A model generated the notes under the pieces. It did not search any database. It had not been told where the DNA came from and was given only the letters and a program-made list of their open reading frames with translations. Source: Propionibacteriaceae bacterium UBA6238 (lineage in GTDB: Bacteria > Actinomycetota > Actinomycetes > Propionibacteriales > Propionibacteriaceae). From it: a stretch of 28,987 nucleotides of DNA. Below, in pieces: positions 8,475-15,702 of this stretch; the first letter of the stretch is position 1; every line of letters begins with the position of its first letter. The stretch is taken from NCBI GenBank assembly GCA_002441465.1, contig DJWE01000002.1:1-28987 (forward strand), written 5' to 3'. Both the position numbers and the translations under genes were made by a program.

Positions 8475-9881
8475 ATGGGAGCCGACGTCGACCTGGAGCG
8501 GCTCTATCGGCGGAACGCTCCGGTGCCCGCGGGTCGGAAGGTAGACCGAGCCGTACAGCTCATTCGTTTCTGCGGCAGCGTCTACCGCGATCTGAGGCGG
8601 AGCTACCCCACAGCGAAGTGGGATCAGTCCCTGGCGATCGAGGTGCAGCGCGTCGTCATTAGGGCTCGGGATAGCCTTGACCTGCCAAGGTTCGCGTTCT
8701 TGAGTGGGGACGAGGATCCGCGGGCTCCCTGGATGTACGCCAACTGCGTTCTGGAGTCTCGCGCGGCCGCGCGCGCCGCCCAGTTGGGGCATCTGGAGGA
8801 CGTGTTGATAGCCGGATCACTCCTCAGCAACGGATTCCACGAGTACTACTCGGACGACCCGACCCCCTCGCTCCCAGAAGGCTATTGCATCCTCCTGCCC
8901 ATGCTGGCTGTCATGACTGCGCCCCTTGCGGACGTTGCACGCATTACCGGAATGGCTGTGCCGAATTGGTTCGACTACAACGGCGAGGAAGAGGACCCTA
9001 CATTCGACCCGGCCGTCGCTGCGCTGCGGCCCGATGCCGATTCGGAGTTCCGCCGATCGCTGCTGGAGGATCAGTCACCCTCGACCCGTGACGCCATTCT
9101 GACGGTCCGCGCGAGTCTCGGGCTTCCTCTCGGACCGGACGAGGTGCGCGGCGATATGCGCGCGATGGTGCATTTCATGGCCCGCTCGGAGGAGTCCGGA
9201 TCCGATACTGACTTCAGGTGGGTACGAGGGTGGCTATGCCTCATCTACCTGGCGGCCCGAGATGCTCCGATCCTGCTGGCGCCAACAATGAAGGGGGTCA
9301 AGAAGGATCTCGCTTGGCTCAGAGATTGGTATGGCGTGTTGGAGTGGCCGCCGTTCCCGTCATCGCGCGATCCTGAACTGCCGCGACTGCCGGCCACACC
9401 GTCGGCGGTGCCGATAGACAACGGCGGCAGCGCCTTCGGATCAGCTGCGGCCTTGCTGTCGGCGGCGCACTACCAGATGGGTGAACCGGACGAGGCCCGG
9501 GCTTGGGCGCTGGTCGCGGCAGGGATGAGCGTGCAGCAAGGCTTCCTCCTCCTTGCTCAACTTGCCTCAGACGATAACGATCCAGCGTCCGCAGCGCATT
9601 GGGCGGAACGGGGGCTCGATCTCCCCGTGCCGGGGGCGGAGCCCGAACCGCATCTTGACGCCGTACACCCCGACAACACCCCGGCGTCCGAACTCCACCT
9701 TCTCGCTGCCGTGTCCTTGGCCAGGATGAATCGTGTTGAGGAGTCCGCGCGTCATCTCGTGGCTGCCGCCAGCGAAGGTAACCACGGCGCCCAAGCGATT
9801 CTTGACGCCATGATCAACGAGACCGGTGAGAAGTCCGGGCACGACGTGCAGATCCGGACTACTGGGGCGCCCACCTGGTAA
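8475..9881 (+). CDS. Unrecognised 468-residue protein with Sel1/TPR-like C-terminal helices
   Basis: The start is supported by an AGGAGGAGG site at 8457-8465. No membrane segment or catalytic motif is recognised. Residues 1-300 look helical with aromatic-rich segments (VRGWLCLIYLAA, WLRDWYGVLEWPP). From about 315 to the end there are repeated helix pairs of Sel1/TPR type (AAALLSAAHYQMGEPDEA, SAAHWAERGLDLP, LLAAVSLARMNRVEESARH, ASEGNHGAQAILDAM), suggesting a protein-binding solenoid. It follows the 202-residue gene by 89 bases on the same strand, so the two may be co-expressed. A 60-base sample (8641-8700) is 60% G+C against 72% in a sample from the conjugation operon (19261-19320), consistent with separate origin. 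Confidence 0.75.
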   Translation: MGADVDLERLYRRNAPVPAGRKVDRAVQLIRFCGSVYRDLRRSYPTAKWDQSLAIEVQRVVIRARDSLDLPRFAFLSGDEDPRAPWMYANCVLESRAAARAAQLGHLEDVLIAGSLLSNGFHEYYSDDPTPSLPEGYCILLPMLAVMTAPLADVARITGMAVPNWFDYNGEEEDPTFDPAVAALRPDADSEFRRSLLEDQSPSTRDAILTVRASLGLPLGPDEVRGDMRAMVHFMARSEESGSDTDFRWVRGWLCLIYLAARDAPILLAPTMKGVKKDLAWLRDWYGVLEWPPFPSSRDPELPRLPATPSAVPIDNGGSAFGSAAALLSAAHYQMGEPDEARAWALVAAGMSVQQGFLLLAQLASDDNDPASAAHWAERGLDLPVPGAEPEPHLDAVHPDNTPASELHLLAAVSLARMNRVEESARHLVAAASEGNHGAQAILDAMINETGEKSGHDVQIRTTGAPTW

Positions 9882-10614
9882 ACGACGCGACCTCGACGCT
9901 TAACATGGCGGCTGCTCCTGGAGACATCAGCCGGGCGTTGCTGCACGTCACCCAACGGGCGCACTCTGCTTGCATCGTGGGCATGCGTTGACAGCAATCA
10001 GAGGTCAGGATCGGGTAGTCCGCGAAAGGCCAACCACACGAGCGGTGCATTGAGGACAAGCAGCGCGACAGGAAGTCCCCAATCCGGCCAGTTGCTGCTC
10101 TCCGAGAACGATCATGATGTGAAACTGAGCGACCCGATCCCCAAAATGGCGACGATCCTGAACAGGGTTGAGGAGCGAGTGAAGCTGACGAGGTACAGCA
10201 AGCCAGCGCAGAGCGCATAGACGACCACAGCGATGAAGACGTATGCGGAGAACTCTGCCATGGGGAACATGCTCGCATGTCCGAGACCGGCCGCTCGCTG
10301 TACTTGATGTCCTCGAGGGCCCCGAAACGCGGGGTCCGGGCGTGCACTGTGACTGGAGCCGGGAGATCTTGGCGTGCATGAATCGCTCTCAGGTAGCTGT
10401 GGCAAGAGCTGGGTCTCCGAGCAGCGACACTGAGGTCTGGTGGCCCAACTCCCAGCTACCCCCAGGCCCTGAGAGCTTCGAGTCGCTCCGTCTTGGGACT
10501 GGGGACCCCGGCACGGGGACGAGGGCGAGGCCGCGCAGCTTTGTTTGATCTCGACTGTCCGGAACGGGCCCCTTCGCTGGCTTAAGGGGGTGAACCCAAG
10601 AAGGCGGTGGAGAC
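9882..10614. other. 733-base stretch without an intact recognisable gene
   Basis: Between the accessory pair and the conjugation operon I see no convincing intact gene. The left half contains the broken minus-strand membrane gene described separately. The right half (10280-10610) has short open frames on both strands with Pro/Ser/Arg-rich translations typical of non-coding high-GC DNA. A small GC hairpin (CCCCG-GCA-CGGGG, 10506-10518) is present. The promoter of the downstream operon should lie near the 3' end of this stretch, but I cannot point to clear -35 and -10 elements. Confidence 0.6.
9998..10270 (-). pseudogene. Small membrane-protein gene interrupted by an in-frame TGA
   Basis: Reading the minus strand from ATG at 10270 (or 10261), the product begins MAEFSAYVFIAVVVYALCAG with a clear membrane helix, then a second hydrophobic stretch (RIVAILGIGSLSF), and stops at TGA (10112-10114). 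The same frame then continues without a shift as SFSESSNWPDWG followed by a third helix (LPVALLVLNAPLVWLAF) and stops at 9998. Three well-formed helices in one frame across a single stop suggest a once-intact protein of about 87-90 residues. No good ribosome site is visible. Alternatively, the first 49-52 residues alone are a functional peptide. Confidence 0.4.
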
Positions 10615-10812
10615 ATGAGTGGGGATCGAGACGAGGTTGCCCTGCTGTTCGAGCAGATCGCTGGTGAGCAAGATGTGATCGATTGGCTGGCTGCTGACGC
10701 TTTGCGGTTGCAGGCGATTCAGCAGGCGAAGCGGGCGTTGGCGTCGCTGGACGCGGCGACGCTGCGGCGGGCCGTAGCGCGACGACATGCAGCGCTGGCG
10801 GTCGGCGCATGA
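10615..10812 (+). CDS. Small helical protein opening the conjugation-like operon, 65 residues
   Basis: This short acidic-to-basic helical protein (ALLFEQIAGEQDVIDWLAADALRL, then a basic KRALASLDAATLRRAVARRH) has no known domain that I recognise. It is preceded by a purine-rich GGTGGAG just before the ATG, and its stop overlaps the next ATG (ATGA), so it is translationally coupled to the ParA-like gene. Size and coupling suggest an accessory or regulatory partner of that ATPase-like protein (inference). Confidence 0.68.
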   Translation: MSGDRDEVALLFEQIAGEQDVIDWLAADALRLQAIQQAKRALASLDAATLRRAVARRHAALAVGA

Positions 10813-11591
10813 ACGGCGTCGTCGCGGTCGACGAACTGACCCGTGCCTACCGCGCGGTGACTCTCGGCGAGTTCCGGACCGGGAACCAACGCGCCGGGCG
10901 TTCCATCGAAGCCAACGCTGATTGGAGTGCGGCCGACGGCGAGCGCGTCGTAGCCGTCGTCGGCTGCTTGGGCGGGGCGGGTGCCTCGACAATCGCGCTC
11001 GGGATCGCCTCAGCCGTTGACGATGCCCGTGTCGCTGAATGCTGCACGGTCGGAGCCTCCGGGTTGGCGGCTGCGAGCTCGGCCGAGCTCGGGGTCACCC
11101 CGGACGGGTGGGTGCAGGGATCGCGCGGACCCGTCCTGGTGGAGCGTCGCGGGGAGCGGATCGAGAGTCCGGTCCAATGTCCTGCGCCGGCGGTGACGAC
11201 CAGGTCGCTCACGGTTCTGGATTGTGGCTGGGACGTCGATCTTCTTGTCGGCGGCGATGGCTGGCTGGGTGCCGCGATCCGGAGCTTGCCGGCGGTTGTG
11301 GTGGTCACGCGTCCCACTGTCCCCGGGATGCGGCGATTGGAGGCCGCGGTCGGTCGGCTGGGTCTGGATCGAGTCTGCGCGGTCGTGGTCGGTGTGGAGA
11401 AGCGCCGGCCGCGTCCGGTCGAGCAGGCGCTGGGCCCGTCCGGCCGTGCGCTGCGCGCCGAGGGCCGGCTGATCGGTCTGCCTCACGATCCGACCTTGGC
11501 GATGGAAGGGCTGACACCCGAACCGCTCCCCGCCCCGATTCTCGCTGGCTGTTCTGCCGTGCTCACGCTGCTGGAAGGAAACCTCCGATGA
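10809..11591 (+). CDS. ParA/TadZ-like protein with a lysine-less P-loop
   Basis: This 260-residue protein has a P-loop NTPase fold signature near the N-terminus: VVAVVGCLGGAGAST (about 47-61), followed by a helix (IALGIASAV), a later VLDCGWDVD at the expected ParA Walker A' position, and VVVVTRPTVPGMRRLE. The two lysines of the deviant Walker A box (KGGxGK[ST]) are both absent, replaced by Leu and Ala, as is often seen in CpaE/TadZ/Ssd relatives. It may therefore act as a localisation or hub protein with weak or no ATPase activity. It sits at the head of the secretion operon, overlapping its neighbours by ATGA on both sides. The ParA-like fold is well supported; the specific role is inferred. 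Confidence 0.72.
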   Translation: MNGVVAVDELTRAYRAVTLGEFRTGNQRAGRSIEANADWSAADGERVVAVVGCLGGAGASTIALGIASAVDDARVAECCTVGASGLAAASSAELGVTPDGWVQGSRGPVLVERRGERIESPVQCPAPAVTTRSLTVLDCGWDVDLLVGGDGWLGAAIRSLPAVVVVTRPTVPGMRRLEAAVGRLGLDRVCAVVVGVEKRRPRPVEQALGPSGRALRAEGRLIGLPHDPTLAMEGLTPEPLPAPILAGCSAVLTLLEGNLR

Positions 11592-11911
11592 CCTCGCTCT
11601 CTGTTGTCGCGTCCCACCTGGTCGGGGCGGTCGTTCCGCTGATCATTCCGTTGAAGGTGTGCCCGAAGGCGCCGCCGGGGGCTCAGAAGTACGCCGACGA
11701 CGTGATGGGTTACGTGCTGTGGGGTGTGGGGATCGTGTTCTTCCTCGGCTTGGTGATCGCGATCGCCTCGCTGGTGGCGGGGCGGATCGTGAACATGCCG
11801 CACGCCACGAAGATGGGCATCGTCGGCATCGTGATGGTGATCGTCGCGGCGATCGCCTACGTCGTCGCGCCGGGCATCGTCGACGGCATCCTCGGCAACG
11901 GCTGCATCTGA
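11588..11911 (+). CDS. Small membrane protein of the conjugation operon, possibly VirB2/TrbC-like
   Basis: This 107-residue protein has two strong membrane helices (about 41-65 and 76-94) joined by a short basic loop (RIVNMPHATK), and a mildly hydrophobic N-terminus (5-21). Cysteines occur at 25 and 106, near both ends of the extracytoplasmic regions, and could be bridged. Two-helix proteins of this size at this position, just before VirB8-like and VirB6-like genes, resemble VirB2/TrbC pilin-type subunits in topology only. I see no diagnostic sequence motif. The ATG overlaps the preceding stop; the following gene begins 7 bases after its stop. Confidence 0.72.
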   Translation: MTSLSVVASHLVGAVVPLIIPLKVCPKAPPGAQKYADDVMGYVLWGVGIVFFLGLVIAIASLVAGRIVNMPHATKMGIVGIVMVIVAAIAYVVAPGIVDGILGNGCI

Positions 11912-11918
11912 GACCGCC

Positions 11919-12752
11919 ATGTTCCGGAATCGCAACCGAAACCCGCGAACCGCGCCCGAGACCGCTCCGTGGAGCCGAACCCGGCTCCTGGCCCTGCTCG
12001 GCGGACTTGTCGTGGCCATGGTCCTCACTTTCGTGGGTGGCGGACTGGCGATCTGGCGCGCCACCGCGGGAGCCTCGCCGGCAGCCGTCGCGACGGACGA
12101 ACCGGCAACAGTGCCGACGGACGACCGCCCGAGCCGGGACGAGATCGCCGCTGCTGCGATGCCCTCGGTCGATCCGCAAGCGGCCTTCCACCCAGACCCC
12201 GCAACAGTGCTCGGCGGCTCGATCGTGGTTCCGCAGCCGCTGGTTCTGGACGGCCCGGCGGGCGTCCCGACCGGCTTCCCCCACACCGACGAGGGTGCGG
12301 TCGGCCAATGGGCTGCGATCGTCCAGACCGTCCTGGAGTCGATGAGCCTGCCCGGCACCCTCGAGATCCACACCGTCTGGGTCCGTCCGGGCGGGCCGAG
12401 CTTCGAGCAGTGGACGCTGACCCGCAACGTCACTTCCTTCCTGACCGCGTCACGGCAGGGTGGGGATGAGAAGGACCTCACCACCGTGGTGTCGGCTACC
12501 CCGGCCGCCGGGCTGGTCAAGGCGAGCGACGGGCCGGACTGGACGGTCGTCTGCGTGCTGCTGGACGTGCAGGCCTGGATCAAGACCGAGTCCCGCATGG
12601 GCTACGGGCTGTGCTCCCGGATGGAGTGGATCGACAGCCGCTGGCAGGTCGCGACCGGTGCCGAACCCGCAGCCGCCCCGTCCGCGTGGCCGGGTTCGAA
12701 CGCCGCCGTCGCGGCGGGCTGGCTGGCCTGGCGTGAGGGTGAGGTCCGCTGA
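11919..12752 (+). CDS. Bitopic VirB8/TcpC-like conjugation protein (tentative)
   Basis: This 277-residue protein has a short basic cytoplasmic N-terminus, one membrane helix (22-46), an Ala/Pro-rich linker and an extracytoplasmic domain of about 150 residues (TDEGAVGQWAAIVQ to WIDSRWQVATG). The topology and an NTF2-like pattern of helices followed by strands (WTVVCVLLDVQAW, GYGLCSRMEWIDSRWQV) fit VirB8/TcpC-type scaffold proteins, and the gene precedes the VirB6-like gene. The fold assignment is inference from topology. The stop overlaps the next ATG by one base (TGATG). Confidence 0.7.
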   Translation: MFRNRNRNPRTAPETAPWSRTRLLALLGGLVVAMVLTFVGGGLAIWRATAGASPAAVATDEPATVPTDDRPSRDEIAAAAMPSVDPQAAFHPDPATVLGGSIVVPQPLVLDGPAGVPTGFPHTDEGAVGQWAAIVQTVLESMSLPGTLEIHTVWVRPGGPSFEQWTLTRNVTSFLTASRQGGDEKDLTTVVSATPAAGLVKASDGPDWTVVCVLLDVQAWIKTESRMGYGLCSRMEWIDSRWQVATGAEPAAAPSAWPGSNAAVAAGWLAWREGEVR

Positions 12753-14173
12753 TGCCGTGGGATCCGTTCAGCCAGTTGGGTTCGGTCGCCGCCCAGATCG
12801 TCACCGACGCGTGGACCGCCGCCTGGTTGAGCGTGTGGAACGCCGGGCTCTGGGTGCTGCGGCTGGTGCTGTCGTGGATGGACGCCTGGCTGACGCCGGA
12901 CTTGTCCGCGGACGGGCCGGCGCACGACCTGTACCAGGTCACGTTCTGGATGGCCGGGGTGATGGTGCTGGTCATGTTCATGGTCCAGCTCGGGATCGCC
13001 GCCGGACGCCACGACGGCAGGGGCCTCGCGCGTGCCGGGATCGGGATGGGCCAGTTTCTGGTCGTGACCGGCTGCTGGATCGCCTACACCGTCGCGATCA
13101 CCACTGCGGCGGGCGGGCTGACCCGGGCGGTGATGGAGCAGGTTATGGGCGTCACCTCGTGGAACTCATGGGAACCGTGGTCGACGTTCGACGTCAAGCA
13201 GATCACCGACGCCGGCCTGGCCACCGTGCTGGGCCTGATGGGGCTGCTGATGTGGATTGCCGCGATCGGGCACCTGGTGGTGATCCTGGCCCGTGACGCG
13301 GCGCTGATGGTGCTGGTCGCGACCGGCCCGATCACCGCCGCCGGGCTGGTGAACGAGGGCACCCGGGCCTGGTTCTGGAAGGCGTTCCGCTGGTTTCACG
13401 TGGCCGCGTTCACGCCGCTGCTGGTGGTCATTGTCACCGGGGTCGGGATGAAGTTCGCCAGCGGCGCCGCGTCCGGGACAGCTGGGTCGATGGAGGCCTC
13501 GGTCGGCACGGCGTTGCCGGCGATCATCCTGATCTGCATCGCCGTGGTGTGCCCGGTCGCCCTGTTCAAGATGTTGGCGTTCGTGGATCCGGGCACGGCG
13601 TCTGGCGCGTCGATGCGGGCCGGGCTGGCTGCGATGGGCGGTGTCCAGGGGCTGTTGCGCGGCAACTCGACCGCCGGCGCCGATGGCACCGCCAGCCAGT
13701 CGGCTGGCAGCCAGTCCGCCGGTGAGGCCAGCGCGGACGCGGCCACCACCGCCCGGGTCACCAGCGCCGTGCAGCAGGGCGCCGGCATGTTCGGCGCGGT
13801 GGGTGCCGGGCTGGCCGCCGGCATCGGGGCGATCACCACGGTCGGGACGAACGCGACGGCGGTGTTCACCGACCTGACCAACCAGGAAGGCGTCGGCCAC
13901 AACACCTACCAGCCCGACTACCAGGGCGGACGCGGCGACGCCGCAGCCCGCGCCAACCGCGAAGCCAACGCCACCGACGACCAGCAGCCGCCCGACACCG
14001 GACCCGCCCCCACCGGTGGCGAACCGCCCACGCCCAGCCCGCTCGGCGCGCCGATCGACGGCGGCCCGGCCGGCGGCGGGACGGACCAGGCGCTCGCCGC
14101 CCGTGCCGGGACGTCCGGTGCCGCGGGCGGGGCTGGTGCGGAGGCGGCCGAGGTCGCCGTGGTGGCGCTGTGA
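12752..14173 (+). CDS. SCO6881-type polytopic membrane protein, VirB6/TrbL-like
   Basis: This 473-residue protein has about six membrane segments (61-85, 101-121, 154-181, 183-200, 215-233, 253-276), followed by a long Ala/Gly/Ser-rich and Pro-rich hydrophilic tail (about 290-473). This is the layout of the actinobacterial SCO6881 family and, more distantly, of VirB6/TrbL channel proteins of type IV secretion systems. Conserved-looking features include the amphipathic WFWKAFRWFHVAAFTPLL and the VVCPVALFKMLAFVDPGT boundary. It is predicted to form the inner-membrane part of the transfer channel and to work with the VirB4-like gene pair downstream. Confidence 0.83.
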   Translation: MPWDPFSQLGSVAAQIVTDAWTAAWLSVWNAGLWVLRLVLSWMDAWLTPDLSADGPAHDLYQVTFWMAGVMVLVMFMVQLGIAAGRHDGRGLARAGIGMGQFLVVTGCWIAYTVAITTAAGGLTRAVMEQVMGVTSWNSWEPWSTFDVKQITDAGLATVLGLMGLLMWIAAIGHLVVILARDAALMVLVATGPITAAGLVNEGTRAWFWKAFRWFHVAAFTPLLVVIVTGVGMKFASGAASGTAGSMEASVGTALPAIILICIAVVCPVALFKMLAFVDPGTASGASMRAGLAAMGGVQGLLRGNSTAGADGTASQSAGSQSAGEASADAATTARVTSAVQQGAGMFGAVGAGLAAGIGAITTVGTNATAVFTDLTNQEGVGHNTYQPDYQGGRGDAAARANREANATDDQQPPDTGPAPTGGEPPTPSPLGAPIDGGPAGGGTDQALAARAGTSGAAGGAGAEAAEVAVVAL

Positions 14174-14193
14174 GCTGAGGGAGGGAGACGATC

Positions 14194-15702
14194 GTGGCAA
14201 CGGTGTATGCCGACTTCACGCGGGACCGCAACGGCCTGTTCTTCGGCCTGTCCGGCGGGCAGCTGATCACCCTCGTGGTCGCCGGAGCGCCTGCCCTGTG
14301 GGCGTTCCAGCAGGAGGAGTGGGCGGCGGTCGCCGGGCTCGTCCTGGCCTGGCTGGTCGTGCTCGGGCTGGTCGCGATCCCGATCCGGGGACGTTCGGCG
14401 ACCGGCTGGCTGGTCGCCTCCGCCGCCCACCTGTTCGGGACGACGTGGCGCTGGTCCCGCTGGCGATCCAGGGCCGCGACCGGGCGTGGCGAGGACCTGG
14501 CTGAGCCGGACCTGCCCGGCGTGGTGGCGGGGATCAGCGTCCACGACGGGCCGCCGCAGGGTCCGACGAACACCCGGGTCGCGCTCATCCAGGACCATGC
14601 CAACCGGCTGTGGGCGGCCACCGCCGCGATCACCCACCCCGGCCTGGCGCTGGCCGACAGCACCGAACGCGACGCCCAGGCCCGCGGCCTGACCACCCTG
14701 CTCAACGCGTGCGCCCGCTCCGAACTCATCTCCGAAGTACTGTTCCTGGTCCGGTCGGTCCCCGAGGACGGCGCCGAACGCGACCAGTGGCTCACCCGCC
14801 ACCAACCCGCCACCGCGCCCGCCCTCGCCAAAGCGGTGAACGAGCAGTTGGCGGCCACGTTGTCGCAGGCGTCGGTGCGGACGGAGGCGTTCTGCACGAT
14901 CGTGGTGCCGGAGGACCGGCTCGCGAGGGAGGCCAAGGAGTTCGGCCGCGGTGTGGACGCCCGTGCCCGGGCGATGGCGATGCTGATGGCCGAGGTCGAG
15001 GCTCAGCTGCGCACCGGCATGCGGATCGGCACCGTGACCTGGCTCACCTCCCCGCAGCTGGCCGTCGCGGTCCGGACCGGGTTCGCGCCGGGTGATCGGG
15101 CCGGGATCGTGGACGCGCTCGCCGCCCGCGACGCCGGTGTGGACGTGAACGCGGAGGTGCCGTGGTCGCAGGCGGGCCCGTCCGGGGCGGACCTGGCGGT
15201 GCGGCACTACGGCCACGACGCGTGGCATTCGATCTCGGCGACGTTGAAGTTGCCCGTGAAGGGGGCGGCGTTGGGGGCGTTGGCGCCGGTGCTGGTGCCG
15301 ACCGAGCCGGGGGAGCGCCGCTCGATGGTGGTCGTCTTTCCGATCCTGGCCCAGTCGGTGGCCGACCGTCAGACCCAGAACGCCGAGTGGTCGGCCGACA
15401 TGGCCGAGACCCTGCGCAGCCGGGCCGGGGTGAAGACGCGCGCGAAGGACCAGACCGTGATCGCCCGCACCCGCGGCCTGGACGCCAAACTCGCCACCGG
15501 CAACGCCCTCGTCCGCCCCTACGCCGTTGCCTGCGTCACCGTCCCCCGCACCCTGCGGATCGCCGAGTTCGGACGCCGCCTCGACGCGTCCATCCGCCGG
15601 GCCGGGTTCGCCCCGCTCCGGCTCGACCTGGCCCAGGACTCCGGGTTCGCCGCCGCGAACCTGCCGCTCGGGATCGGGCTGGACCGGAAGGCTGACCAGT
15701 GA
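14194..15702 (+). CDS. SCO6880-family protein (VirB3 plus VirB4 N-terminal-like)
   Basis: This 502-residue protein starts at GTG 14194, with GAGGGAG upstream at 14178-14184. The N-terminus has the family-type opening (ATVYADF, then GLFFGLSGGQL) and two close hydrophobic segments (about 23-70), a PrgI/VirB3-like layout. The remaining 430 residues are soluble and contain helices and strands like the N-terminal, non-motor domain of VirB4 (FLVRSVPEDGAERDQWLTRH, AEVEAQLRTGMRIGTVTWL). There is no Walker A motif. The motor is in the next gene, which overlaps by GTGA. Together they would make a split VirB4, with this half connecting the motor to the membrane complex. SCO6880-family membership is recognised; the mechanistic role is inferred. 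Confidence 0.84.
   Translation: MATVYADFTRDRNGLFFGLSGGQLITLVVAGAPALWAFQQEEWAAVAGLVLAWLVVLGLVAIPIRGRSATGWLVASAAHLFGTTWRWSRWRSRAATGRGEDLAEPDLPGVVAGISVHDGPPQGPTNTRVALIQDHANRLWAATAAITHPGLALADSTERDAQARGLTTLLNACARSELISEVLFLVRSVPEDGAERDQWLTRHQPATAPALAKAVNEQLAATLSQASVRTEAFCTIVVPEDRLAREAKEFGRGVDARARAMAMLMAEVEAQLRTGMRIGTVTWLTSPQLAVAVRTGFAPGDRAGIVDALAARDAGVDVNAEVPWSQAGPSGADLAVRHYGHDAWHSISATLKLPVKGAALGALAPVLVPTEPGERRSMVVVFPILAQSVADRQTQNAEWSADMAETLRSRAGVKTRAKDQTVIARTRGLDAKLATGNALVRPYAVACVTVPRTLRIAEFGRRLDASIRRAGFAPLRLDLAQDSGFAAANLPLGIGLDRKADQ

Noticed and set aside
10112..10114. TGA read as selenocysteine in the small membrane gene
   Set aside because: No selenocysteine insertion hairpin or selenoprotein-like context is visible, and a nonsense mutation in a decayed gene is simpler.
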